Origin: Bacillota bacterium
GTDB taxonomy: Bacteria; Bacillota; Clostridia; Lachnospirales; Lachnospiraceae
Direction: 5' to 3'
DNA: 64,000 nucleotides
NCBI GenBank assembly: GCA_023421505.1
Contig: JAEZTJ010000028.1
Location: 1 to 64,000 of the forward strand
The notes under the pieces were generated by a model. The model did no database searches. It worked only from the letters and a program-made list of their open reading frames with translations, and had not been told where the DNA came from. Below are positions 26,493 through 34,780 of this stretch, one piece after another. A program made the position numbers and the translations under genes. Within the stretch, counting starts at the first letter, position 1. Each line of letters opens with the position of its first letter.

Positions 26493-26646
26493 GTTTATCT
26501 GTTCTCCATTCCCTTATATCTATTTACGTCCGATACCGCAAAGACATAAACCTTATGAGTTAATGCAGCTAATATGCTTTTTCAGCTTAAATGCTGAAGA
26601 ATTGACGTTTTGCTATTCTTAGATTTTCTAAAGTTCTTATAGAAAA

Positions 26647-27165
26647 TCACTCTTGTTTGATTCTTCCCTTTGCAAGATCTTTCCTGTAATAATATAATAC
26701 AATCCGTTCCAGCTTACGTTTTAATACAATCTGAATTTCTTCCTTGGGATGTATCGGTTTTACTAAATATGTCATCATACCGATACAGTTTGCACCGTAT
26801 ACATCTGTAAACAGCTGATCTCCTACAAATACGGTATTATCAATGCGGGTTCCCATTATCTTTGTCGCCTTGATGTAGTTTTTAGTAAAGGGTTTATTTG
26901 CCTTAAAGATGTAATTTGCACCGATATTCTTATTAAATCTGCGAACCCTTTCATCACTGTTATTGGAGATAAGACAAGTCTGAAAGCCAATTTTTTTTAG
27001 CCTCTTAAATAGCTCGATTGCTCTAGGAGTAGCATCCGCACCATGTTCAACAAGTGTATTATCAATATCAAATAAAATTCCTCGATATCCCTCACGATAA
27101 AGCTTCTCATAATCAATATCATAGGAGGATGGTGCAAGTCTTTTAGGATAAAATCTACGAAGCAT
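26647..27165 (-). CDS. yqeG: YqeG family HAD phosphatase
   Basis: 172 residues. HAD class IIIA: the nucleophile motif LFDIDNTLV at 32-40, ISNNSDERV (motif II) and FVGDQLFTDVYGAN (motifs III/IV). Close relatives act on small phosphorylated metabolites, possibly phosphatidylglycerophosphate. GAGGTG precedes the start. A short hairpin overlaps the stop codon but lacks a T-run. Confidence 0.9.
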   Translation of the reverse strand: MLRRFYPKRLAPSSYDIDYEKLYREGYRGILFDIDNTLVEHGADATPRAIELFKRLKKIGFQTCLISNNSDERVRRFNKNIGANYIFKANKPFTKNYIKATKIMGTRIDNTVFVGDQLFTDVYGANCIGMMTYLVKPIHPKEEIQIVLKRKLERIVLYYYRKDLAKGRIKQE

Positions 27166-27180
27166 ATTTCACCTCATTTC

Positions 27181-27262
27181 TACGCTGCTTATTTGGCTCG
27201 CTTGCGAGACAATGCGCATCTCAAGTTTGTATGCGCAGCGCAGACACAAACTTGGTGAGTAA
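27181..27262. repeat. GC-rich palindromic repeat (family C), copy 1
   Basis: Two hairpins stand out against the AT-rich flank: CTCGC-TT-GCGAG at about 27197-27208, and CAAGTTTGT ... ACAAACTTG with an inner TGCGC/GCGCA at 27221-27254. The words CAATGCGCA and CACAAACTT recur at 61099-61117. The rest of the 372-base gap 27166-27537 holds a candidate overlapping frame (27441-27581) and otherwise nothing clear. Confidence 0.5.
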
Positions 27263-27440
27263 TTCAGTATTTATTATATCAATCCTCGGTTTATAGCACA
27301 AGAAAAATCTATATTTATCCAAATTAGTAATTTTATATAAACAGAAAAGCTCAAATAATCAACTCAAACTTCGCAGTTAAAATTATTAATTTCATTATTG
27401 AATTCCAACTTATTTACTTACTCCTTTATCCTATGAAGTA

Positions 27441-27581
27441 TCATAAGAAAAGTTCTTCCTGCGAAGTCTTACCCTCTGTCAAAGAAGCATTCATTTGAGC
27501 TTCAAGCTTCCTATAACATTCATTAACAACACCACGATTACTTTGGTATATCAGCTGTACAATTTGGGCATTTTGTTGCAT
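27441..27581 (-). CDS. Doubtful 46-residue frame overlapping the 3' end of mscL
   Basis: A +1-shifted frame begins at an ATG inside the last 14 codons of mscL and runs past the mscL stop. It encodes MQQNAQIVQLIYQSNRGVVN, ECYRKLEAQMNASLTEGKTS and QEELFL. The part beyond mscL has protein-like composition (alternating hydrophobic, Glu and Lys-rich), unlike the AT-rich flank. There is no ribosome-binding site. It may be the remnant of a downstream gene, the product of a frameshift from mscL, or chance. Confidence 0.25.
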   Translation of the reverse strand: MQQNAQIVQLIYQSNRGVVNECYRKLEAQMNASLTEGKTSQEELFL

Positions 27582-27972
27582 CCATATGAATGTCCATTAA
27601 ACACCGTGGACATTTTTTCGTAGATGCTTCCGGGGTCTCATGAGGTTTCTTTAGCTTATTAATCCATCTTACGATTAAGAAAACCACAAAAGCCATAATA
27701 AGAAAATTGATTACTCCTGAAATAAACAATCCGTATTTAACAACCGGAGCCTGCGCATCTAAAGCCTCCTGCAGTGTTTCATATTGTTTCCCATTAAGAG
27801 CTATAAACCAATCAGTAAAATCAATACGATTCGTAATAACACTAAGTAACGGCATTATAACATCATTCACTAACGAACTAACAAGTCCACTGAAGGCGCC
27901 ACCGATAATGATACCTACTGCAAGATCTATCATATTTCCTTTTAAAGCAAATTTCTTGAATTCCTTTAGCAT
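27538..27972 (-). CDS. mscL: Large-conductance mechanosensitive channel with C-terminal zinc ribbon
   Basis: 144 residues. Two membrane helices flank a loop: KKFALKGNMIDLAVGIIIGGAF (the gate, residues 7-28) and the second helix around 82-102. Opens under membrane tension to save cells from osmotic downshock. After the usual cytoplasmic helix region a zinc ribbon is present, with Cys121, Cys124, Cys135 and Cys138 in two C-P-x-C knuckles. Escherichia coli MscL has no such domain. AGGAGG precedes the ATG. Confidence 0.93.
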   Translation of the reverse strand: MLKEFKKFALKGNMIDLAVGIIIGGAFSGLVSSLVNDVIMPLLSVITNRIDFTDWFIALNGKQYETLQEALDAQAPVVKYGLFISGVINFLIMAFVVFLIVRWINKLKKPHETPEASTKKCPRCLMDIHMDATKCPNCTADIPK

Positions 27973-28157
27973 ATTCTCCTCCTGTATCTTATAATACTAT
28001 ATTTCTCTACCACTCAAAAGTAAGCTATCAGACTATAAACTGACGTAATCTGTATTTATATTTGATTTTTATTTATAGTTTTATTCATAAACTCATTTCT
28101 TTTTCAACTTATCATTACTTGCTGCTTTATAAAACATTTCAATTTCTCTTTCAAAAA

Positions 28158-28201
28158 TGCTGGTTGAATACTTTTATTATGTCGAAAGTATCCAACCAGC
28201 A
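28158..28201 (-). terminator. Strong hairpin, likely terminator of the GNAT gene
   Basis: TGCTGGTTG and CAACCAGCA pair perfectly and continue through ATACTTT/AAAGTAT with a single offset base. On the minus strand it is followed by TTTTTG. It lies about 185 bases after the GNAT stop. The region 27973-28385 otherwise holds repeat B (28306-28379) and AT-rich DNA. Confidence 0.65.
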
Positions 28202-28305
28202 AATTATATAATTTAAAACTTTGAATAATCTTTAAAGTATCCCAGTCTCTATTATAATAACAGATAGAAACGTCTTGTTATCCTTTTTTCACCTTCTATC
28301 TCATT

Positions 28306-28379
28306 TAGGCAATTGCGAAACACATAAACTGTAGGTATTGTATACAATAAATAAAACTATATAGTTTCTCAATTACCTA
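28306..28379. repeat. 74-bp MITE-like element with inverted ends (family B), copy 2
   Basis: The ends TAGGCAATTGCGAAAC and GTTTCTCAATTACCTA are inverted repeats of 16 bases (one G-T pair and one mismatch). The interior contains a perfect 14-base palindrome TATTGTATACAATA. It lies 7 bases beyond the GNAT stop codon and has no T-run, so it is not an ordinary terminator. Similar arms occur at 21193 and 39632. Confidence 0.55.
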
Positions 28380-28385
28380 TTTATC

Positions 28386-28943
28386 TCATTCATCTGTGAT
28401 GTTTTTCATATAGACAGCACAGTCATAAAAGCTTCCGTCTCGCCTGACTCCAACATGATATTCGTACTTAATAAAATGCATACCAGACTTCTGCATTACT
28501 CTCCCGGAAGCAACATTTAAAACATCGTGCTTTGCCTGTATATGTTCATAACCAATTTCATAAAAAAGATAATGCATTACTGCACGTAAGGCTTCGGTCA
28601 TAATTCCTCGGCTCCAATAAGCCCTACCGATACAATAACCCACCTCACAGGCTCTGGAAGAATCATTGGCCCATTCCACACTGATTGATCCGATTGCCAT
28701 ATTCTTACTTTTTAATTCTATTGCCCACACATAAGAATGATTCATATCGTAATTATTTACCCAGTTCATTATCCTCTTACGGGTAATATCTATATCCCTA
28801 TGCGGACCCCATAACAGGAACTTACATACTTCGGGATCGTTAGCCCAGTTATTGAACATATCCTCAGCATCTTCCGGCTGAAATCTTCGAAGTATTAACC
28901 GTAACGTCTCAATTGATTTTGTTCCCTGATGACGTATAAGCAT
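28386..28943 (-). CDS. GNAT family N-acetyltransferase (RimJ/RimL type)
   Basis: 185 residues: TLRLILRRFQPEDAEDMF opening, IGSISVEWAN strand, EVGYCIGRAYWSRGIMTEAL acetyl-CoA-binding motif and the IQAKHDVLNVASGRVMQKSG block. This pattern belongs to the RimJ/RimL-like group that acetylates N-termini of proteins or small amines; the substrate is unknown. The start codon lies inside a perfect 15-base palindrome and its GAGAGGTG ribosome-binding site forms the loop. Confidence 0.85.
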   Translation of the reverse strand: MLIRHQGTKSIETLRLILRRFQPEDAEDMFNNWANDPEVCKFLLWGPHRDIDITRKRIMNWVNNYDMNHSYVWAIELKSKNMAIGSISVEWANDSSRACEVGYCIGRAYWSRGIMTEALRAVMHYLFYEIGYEHIQAKHDVLNVASGRVMQKSGMHFIKYEYHVGVRRDGSFYDCAVYMKNITDE

Positions 28944-28971
28944 TTTCTCACCTCTCAGAAAATGCTTATAC
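28934..28971 (-). promoter_or_regulatory. Perfect palindrome enclosing the GNAT start codon
   Basis: Arms 28934-28948 and 28957-28971 (GTATAAGCATTTTCT and its complement) pair over 15 bases with an 8-base loop. In the mRNA the loop holds GAGAGGTG and the 3' arm holds the ATG. Folding would hide the start codon. It is a likely translational control hairpin, or a protein-binding dyad if read as DNA. No T-run follows, so it is not a terminator. Confidence 0.65.
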
Positions 28972-29043
28972 AGGGACTTCCTCTTTTATACCAGTTGGAT
29001 TTATACATATTCTGATAAATTATAAATATAAATACCTCGACGA

Positions 29044-31428
29044 TTATTTTCTCAGTTCAGCACCCTTAGCTGCAAGAATACCTAGTAGCTCATCAACCAT
29101 TCGCTGAATTTCCTGACTTTCCAGAGTTCTTTCCTTTGATACAAATTCAAAGCGAATCGTTACGCTCTTCTTACCCGGCAGGAGCTTCTCATCCTCAAAA
29201 ATATCCACAAGTCGATAGCTCTTTAAATATTCGGAATTATATTCTTTGATATAGCTTACAATATTTTCATATCTAACTGCTTTATCTACAAGAAGGCTTA
29301 AATCGATTGTTATACCCGGATATTTTGAGATTTCAGTATAACCAAGACCTTCAGCAGCTACCTTTTCTAAGGACTCTATATCGATCTCCGCAAACGCAAC
29401 ATTCAGCTTTTTATCAAGCTTATTCTTCACTCGTGGATTAAGTACGGAAAAGAAACCGATCTCTTCCTCCTTTAGCATTATAGCTGCGCTGTTTACAGGA
29501 TGAACATAATTATAGTTCGCCAGCTCTTCTTTTATCTTAAAGGTTGGTACAATATTCTTTAGAGAAGTAACTAACTGCTCAATTATTTCCTTACACTTAA
29601 AATAAACCTCTTTGTCGCTAAGCTTTTTACTCGCCACCACAAAGGTAAGTCTTTTACGCTCATCGCACAGGCCATCCGGTTTTAAGCCGTTCGCTACACG
29701 GCCTATCTCATACATTCCCATCTCAGGATTGGAATCCACATTTTTAGCAACAAAGCCAAGCATACTTGGTATCATGGTAGATCGGATTGTATCATTTTCG
29801 GCTGTCACGGAATTCACGATGCGGATATTCGGTTCGGTTACTATACCAAGCTCCTTATTTAGCTTACTTTCGTACCAGATATAGCTGTGGACCTCATTCA
29901 TAGCATAACGTTCCGTTAAGATCTGCTTCATATGGTATTCATTGTCTCTTTCCACACTGTGGCGAACCGGTGATAAGAAGCTCCTGGTGGAACAGATATC
30001 AAAATTATCATATCCATAGATACGTGTAATCTCTTCAATAATATCTGCCTTTATCGTAACATCCTTTGTTGCTCTCCAGGTAGGAACAACAAGACTAAAG
30101 TCATTAGATCTTCTTGTTACTCCAAATCCTAGGGCAGTCAGTGTCTCTTCGATTTGCTCAACAGAGATATTAATTCCTGTGTATTTATCAACAAATGCCT
30201 TATCAAAGTCAATCTTTATCGTATCGTAATGCTTTACATAGCAATCTGTCAGAGAGGAGGTTACCTTTACTCCCGGATCAATATCAGTAAGAAGCTTTAT
30301 AAAACGTTCTATCGCCGGAACCGTAAGCTCAGGATCAATGATTTTCTCATATCTTGCACTGGCATCCGTACGAAGTCCAATACGCGTTGCTGATTTTCGA
30401 ACAGATACACCATCAAAGTTTGCTGATTCAAGTAATAATGAATCTGTGTTATCCGTTATCTCAGAAAGTTCGCCGCCCATAATACCGGCAATTGCCACCG
30501 GCTCCTTCTCATCACAGATGAGTAACGTATCTGAATCCACCTTACGCTCTACCCCATCAAGTGTTAAGAAATTCACTGTATCCGGATATGTTTTTACACG
30601 GATTTTAGATACCTTAGAATGATCAAAGGCATGCATCGGCTGCCCCATCTCCATCATGAGATAATTTGTTAAATCCGCAAGTAGATTAATCGGTCTCATT
30701 CCACAGTAGGTCAGACGGATTTTCATGTTAATCGGAGATTTTTTCTCTTTGATATTCGCAACTGTAATACAGCTGTAACGATATATCTTATCGTTATTCT
30801 CTACCTTTACATCAATTCCCGGTAAATCCTTATAAATACTGGTATCAGCTACTTCAAGGGGCTTAAGCGGTCTCTTCGTTAGTACTGAAATTTCTCTTGC
30901 AATTCCATAATGTCCCCACAAATCAGGACGGTTTGTCAAGGATTTATTGTCAACTTCAAATACGGTATCCTCTAACTGCATAAAGGTTTTGATATCCGTA
31001 CCCAGTGGATAGCTATCCTCTAAGATCATAAGTCCGGAATGGTCCTCACTGATACCAAGCTCCTTCTCAGAGCAACACATACCATGACTGATTTCTCCTG
31101 CAATCTTTGCTTCCTTAATCTCCAGGTCACCAACTTGACCTCCAAGCTTGGCAAAAGGTACAATAGCTCCCACAAATACATTCGGGGCACCACAGACACA
31201 GCCTACGACTTCCGAGCCAATATCCACCTTAACCAGATGCAGCTTCTTCGAATTCGGATGATCGTTAATCTCAATAATTTTACCAACTACAACATCCCTG
31301 ATATTTTTACCATATTCATATATATCCTCTACTTCTGCAGTAGATAATGTAAATCTACCTATTAAATCTCTTAAATTAATTCCTGTTAAATCCGTGAATT
31401 CTGATATCCAGTTCATCGAAATAAACAT
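29044..31428 (-). CDS. pheT: Phenylalanyl-tRNA synthetase beta subunit
   Basis: About 794 residues, standard length. An N-terminal EMAP-type tRNA-binding domain (about 40-155; VVGKIIEINDHPNSKKLHLVK in part), B3/B4 editing region, B5 domain, the catalytic-like core with DIIEEITRIYGYDNF, and a C-terminal anticodon-binding FDX-ACB domain (SKYPGITIDLSLLVDK; VTIRFEFVSKERTL). GGAGG lies 7 bases before the ATG at 31428. It is cotranscribed with pheS and so falls under the upstream T-box. Confidence 0.96.
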   Translation of the reverse strand: MFISMNWISEFTDLTGINLRDLIGRFTLSTAEVEDIYEYGKNIRDVVVGKIIEINDHPNSKKLHLVKVDIGSEVVGCVCGAPNVFVGAIVPFAKLGGQVGDLEIKEAKIAGEISHGMCCSEKELGISEDHSGLMILEDSYPLGTDIKTFMQLEDTVFEVDNKSLTNRPDLWGHYGIAREISVLTKRPLKPLEVADTSIYKDLPGIDVKVENNDKIYRYSCITVANIKEKKSPINMKIRLTYCGMRPINLLADLTNYLMMEMGQPMHAFDHSKVSKIRVKTYPDTVNFLTLDGVERKVDSDTLLICDEKEPVAIAGIMGGELSEITDNTDSLLLESANFDGVSVRKSATRIGLRTDASARYEKIIDPELTVPAIERFIKLLTDIDPGVKVTSSLTDCYVKHYDTIKIDFDKAFVDKYTGINISVEQIEETLTALGFGVTRRSNDFSLVVPTWRATKDVTIKADIIEEITRIYGYDNFDICSTRSFLSPVRHSVERDNEYHMKQILTERYAMNEVHSYIWYESKLNKELGIVTEPNIRIVNSVTAENDTIRSTMIPSMLGFVAKNVDSNPEMGMYEIGRVANGLKPDGLCDERKRLTFVVASKKLSDKEVYFKCKEIIEQLVTSLKNIVPTFKIKEELANYNYVHPVNSAAIMLKEEEIGFFSVLNPRVKNKLDKKLNVAFAEIDIESLEKVAAEGLGYTEISKYPGITIDLSLLVDKAVRYENIVSYIKEYNSEYLKSYRLVDIFEDEKLLPGKKSVTIRFEFVSKERTLESQEIQRMVDELLGILAAKGAELRK

Positions 31429-31589
31429 TACTATTTCCTCCAATCTATAGCCATACTGGCTGTTAATCCAAAATATTTCCTTTGAATAATTTCGATACGA
31501 TACAAGGTGCTGCGCGTTATATTGCGATACATCCTTTTATAATGCCGCAAGATAAAATCTCAATATCTTAGGAAAGATATTTTATAGTT

Positions 31590-32630
31590 CTAAACAGTAA
31601 ATTGCTTTAATTGTTTTAGATTACCGCTGTTAAACAGACGAATATCTTTAATATTGTATTTCATCATGGCAAGTCTGGTCATACCAAGACCAAAAGCAAA
31701 GCCTGTGTATTTGTCGGGATCGATACCACCAAGTCGAAGTACATTCGGGTGAATCATACCGCAGGGTAATAATTCCAGCCAGCCCGAATTCTTACAGGTC
31801 GGGCAGCCGACACCGCCACAGATCGCACAGTTAATATCAAGTTCAAAGCCCGGTTCTACAAAGGGGAAGAAGCCCGGTCTTAAACGAACTTTAACATCCC
31901 TCTCAAACACCTCAGTAAGTAATACCTTCATGAAATAGATCAAGTTAGAGATAGAGATATCGGTATCAATCATCATACCTTCCATCTGGAAGAAGGTATT
32001 CTCATGACAGGCATCAATATTCTCATTACGGAAGCATCTTCCCGGGAATAAAACCTTTAATGGCTCACCCGGCTTTGGCGCACCATACTTTCTCATAATC
32101 GCATTCTGTGCCGCAGAAGTATGAGTTTTAAGTAACTGACCATTTTCAAGATAATACGTATCTGTCATATCTCTCGCTGGGTGATTCTTTGGTATGTTAA
32201 CTCCCTCAAAATTATTGAATTCTGTCTGTATTTCTAACCCATCCTCTACGATAAAGCCCATGGTCTTGAAGATATCTTCAATCTGTTTTTGCACAATCGT
32301 AATCGGATGCATCGTACCTACCGCTTTTTCAGAAGGGATAGAGTAATCGTAGTGTTCTCCGCTTTCTATCTCTTTTAAATATTCCTTCTCCTCTAACTGC
32401 TTCTGATATTCAACTATCGCTTTCTCAATCTCATCCTTCAGCATATTCACCTGCATACCTGCAGTCTTTTTTGCCTCAGCATCTAAATTTCTAAGATCCT
32501 TTAATGCATCTGTTACCAAACCTTTTTTTCCAAGGAAAGAAATTCTGATTTTCTCCAGTTCATCTTTTTGATTGACAGAATTTAATTCATTTTTAAACTG
32601 AGCCTTGATTTTTTCTAAATTCTCTAACAT
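31590..32630 (-). CDS. pheS: Phenylalanyl-tRNA synthetase alpha subunit
   Basis: 346 residues. N-terminal coiled coil (1-90), then the class II catalytic core: motif 2 in GRCFRNENIDACHENTFFQM, motif 3 in GFAFGLGMTRLAMMKY. Charges tRNA-Phe together with PheT. A run CAICGGVGCPTCKNSG places four cysteines in the core, common in clostridial PheS. AAGGAGG precedes the ATG. The T-box leader lies 130-370 bases upstream. The 146 bases between pheS and pheT contain no clear signal. Confidence 0.96.
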   Translation of the reverse strand: MLENLEKIKAQFKNELNSVNQKDELEKIRISFLGKKGLVTDALKDLRNLDAEAKKTAGMQVNMLKDEIEKAIVEYQKQLEEKEYLKEIESGEHYDYSIPSEKAVGTMHPITIVQKQIEDIFKTMGFIVEDGLEIQTEFNNFEGVNIPKNHPARDMTDTYYLENGQLLKTHTSAAQNAIMRKYGAPKPGEPLKVLFPGRCFRNENIDACHENTFFQMEGMMIDTDISISNLIYFMKVLLTEVFERDVKVRLRPGFFPFVEPGFELDINCAICGGVGCPTCKNSGWLELLPCGMIHPNVLRLGGIDPDKYTGFAFGLGMTRLAMMKYNIKDIRLFNSGNLKQLKQFTV

Positions 32631-32762
32631 AATGTTCCTCCTTCACAAGGGAATATTTCACCCTGATTTTTTGAATGCTTATTCATATTGATCCTTGAGA
32701 TAATACGCTACGTAAGTACACAGAATGTTTATGCAATCATACACCTTAATACATTGCATAAA

Positions 32763-32998
32763 AAAAGCTTCCGTCTCCAAAGGGACGAAAGCATCGTGGT
32801 ACCACCCAGATTCAAGCCTGAATAATCAGGCTCCTCAACAGTTATAACGGAACTAAACCGGCCCTTCTTTCAAAAGGCAACTCCGGTGCCGAACTTCGCA
32901 ATATATCCGAACCCTGAACCTGCTCTCAGCCGGTGACAAGTTCTCTCTGGCGGGAAAATATACGCTACTGATTTCACCTTCAATGTTGTTATCATTTT
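32763..32998 (-). promoter_or_regulatory. T-box riboswitch for pheST
   Basis: The T-box core TGGGTGGTACCACG is at 32795-32808 (minus strand), followed at once by an intrinsic terminator GCTTTCGTC ... GACGGAAGC plus a T-run at 32763-32792. Upstream is a long structured stem I region with AGAGAG and several UUC triplets, including GAAGTTCGG, a candidate specifier loop for tRNA-Phe. Uncharged tRNA-Phe would stabilise the antiterminator and allow pheST transcription. Exact specifier assignment needs a fold. Confidence 0.92.
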
Positions 32999-33003
32999 CT
33001 CCT

Positions 33004-33032
33004 ATCTTAATCAACAATTTGTAAATTGTCAA
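33004..33032 (-). promoter_or_regulatory. Sigma-A promoter of the pheST T-box leader
   Basis: Minus strand TTGACA (33027-33032), 17 bases, TAAGAT (33004-33009). The start point would fall near 32997, exactly where the T-box structure begins. The promoter partly overlaps the first bases after the unknown gene 33040-33735. Confidence 0.75.
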
Positions 33033-33039
33033 GAGTGTT

Positions 33040-33735
33040 TTAATAATCTGCAATTAAAGCTATAACCTCGATCTCAGAATGATTAACCTCTAGCTCAAAT
33101 TGTCTGTTACCTACCAATATTAATATACCAAAATCATATCGCTTATCTACAGTCTCCTTAATACACCAGTTATAAACTGTATTTACTTCAAATGCATCTG
33201 AAGCTATTTCTCCCTTCATTTCCACCTTTTTAATATCTTTAAATAACAATACTATTGTTCCGCAATCCACTGGGACATTTCTATTTTTTCTTTTATCGTT
33301 ATAAAGAAGAACATTGTTTAAAGTAATACTACAGGTATGCTTTTGGTTATCTACAGCAAATGCTAGTAATCTAGAATCTTCTAATTGATAATCACATAGT
33401 TTAGGATAATTAAAAGATTTTTCCATCAACTCTTTCCTATGTTTTTTAACCATATAATCTATATTATGCATATATTTAACTAAGTCTTCGACTCGAGGAT
33501 ATTCTTTCACCAAAGAATTAATTCGAATATTTTCTTTCGTATCAGCATCACATTCAGCAGCATCAATTAACTCAAGCAAAAAGTCGTTAAGCTCATTATC
33601 GCAATTACAATCATTTAAGCACTCTTGTTTATTATTACTATCAGAATATTGATGATATAAATTGGATAATTGATTATTCACAGTAAGACTCATTTGGCAT
33701 ATATACGATAAATATTCTGTCTCTAGCATCAGCAT
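33040..33735 (-). CDS. Hypothetical protein, 231 residues
   Basis: Not recognised. A helical, acidic N-terminal half (residues 1-100) contains a Cys/Asn/Asp-rich stretch around 38-47 (CLNDCNCDNE). The second half looks like a beta-rich domain (HTCSITLNNVLLYND; VLLFKDIKKVEMKGEIASD; FGILILVGNRQFELEV). No membrane segment or signal peptide. The pattern could fit a toxin-neutralising or sensor-type protein, but nothing in the sequence proves it. AGAGGAAA lies upstream of the ATG. Its end is 8 bases from the pheST promoter. Confidence 0.6.
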   Translation of the reverse strand: MLMLETEYLSYICQMSLTVNNQLSNLYHQYSDSNNKQECLNDCNCDNELNDFLLELIDAAECDADTKENIRINSLVKEYPRVEDLVKYMHNIDYMVKKHRKELMEKSFNYPKLCDYQLEDSRLLAFAVDNQKHTCSITLNNVLLYNDKRKNRNVPVDCGTIVLLFKDIKKVEMKGEIASDAFEVNTVYNWCIKETVDKRYDFGILILVGNRQFELEVNHSEIEVIALIADY

Positions 33736-33910
33736 CGTTATTTTCCTCTTTTTTTAACATAAACATTAACAGGTACAGCTATATACGACATTTTACAGAA
33801 ACGCTCACACTAAGTAAGGCGTGAACATGCTTATTTCATATTCTACATAGCTTTGATTGATTTACCTTTTACATTTACCTTCGTAGGCTTCAATGTTTTA
33901 TATTATCTCA

Positions 33911-34777
33911 TTACAATTCATCATTTGCAATATACTCCCTGAAAAAGGGAGGCTCCTTCATAGCATGAGCTTCATTATGCATCTGGGGCTGTTTAAGGAT
34001 TTTCTCAATATGATATCCGCCCTTTACCGGAAAAAATGTAAGAAACCGATAATGAATAGCTCCATTAGGACAGGAATAAACACATCTCATGCAGCTGTTA
34101 CAGGTATGCCCAAACCTAATTTTTTCCCTTCTTAGGAATACGTTTCCAACCGGACAGTTGTTGATACAAAGTCCACATCTAGTACAGGTATTATGTACTC
34201 TTAAATCCTTTCCGATAAGCCATATTACTTTCGATACTGCAAGATTAATCATCTCCATTTTAATTCTAAGACGAATTTTGGTTTTAAGTATTCTTGACTC
34301 CCCATTCATCACCTGATTGCACAGGAGTGAAACCTTCCTTTTTGTTGCTTCATACAATTGCTTAATCACTTCATTATCAAATCGGTAAATCCAATTACTG
34401 CTTATAGAAAATATTCGTTCATGAAATACATCATAGTTTTTCCTCTTAAGCCTTCGTATTAATCTTTTTGATGCATTATAATTGATCGGTGCTACTCCTC
34501 CTGCTGTACGGAAAATGAAGACTTTTTTATAAGTATTGTCAGGAAGCAACTTTGCAAATTTCATAACAATATCTGGAACTGTAAAACCTATTACTGGACA
34601 GCCAATCCCTACTAAGTCGTACTGAGATAAATCTATTTTCTTTTTCTCTTTTAAGACATCCTCTATTCTTAGCATCGTTATCTTGCAATGAAGCCTGGTA
34701 AATTCTTCTTTTATCATATCTGCGACAATTTCTGTATTGCCGGTTCCACTAAAATAAAATATGGCAATTGTTTTCAT
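33911..34777 (-). CDS. EFR1-type flavodoxin-ferredoxin fusion protein
   Basis: 288 residues. N-terminal flavodoxin-like domain (1-150) with the FMN loop YFSGTGNTEIVADMI, then a basic linker, then two four-cysteine clusters (CTRCGLCINNCPVG and CNSCMRCVYSCPNGAI) for 2[4Fe-4S]. Such proteins pass electrons between a flavin and a ferredoxin pair in anaerobes; the partner is unknown. Its weak GGGGG ribosome-binding site belongs to the family A repeat at 34781-34880. Confidence 0.85.
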   Translation of the reverse strand: MKTIAIFYFSGTGNTEIVADMIKEEFTRLHCKITMLRIEDVLKEKKKIDLSQYDLVGIGCPVIGFTVPDIVMKFAKLLPDNTYKKVFIFRTAGGVAPINYNASKRLIRRLKRKNYDVFHERIFSISSNWIYRFDNEVIKQLYEATKRKVSLLCNQVMNGESRILKTKIRLRIKMEMINLAVSKVIWLIGKDLRVHNTCTRCGLCINNCPVGNVFLRREKIRFGHTCNSCMRCVYSCPNGAIHYRFLTFFPVKGGYHIEKILKQPQMHNEAHAMKEPPFFREYIANDEL

Positions 34778-34780
34778 TTA

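Noticed and set aside
26628..26655. Hairpin over the yqeG stop codon
   Set aside because: A 9-base stem (GATTTTCTA/TAGAAAATC) without T-run; too weak to call a terminator.
31444..31589. Gap between pheS and pheT as a separate regulatory element
   Set aside because: Some inverted words occur but no stem with clear loop or T-run; cotranscription of pheS and pheT is the simpler reading.
32853..33053. 66-residue frame
   Set aside because: It lies within the T-box leader and promoter; the sequence is explained as RNA structure.
33840..33900. Short frame with LKPTKVNVKGKSIKAM
   Set aside because: Only 19 codons between stops, no start with a ribosome-binding site and no match I can name.
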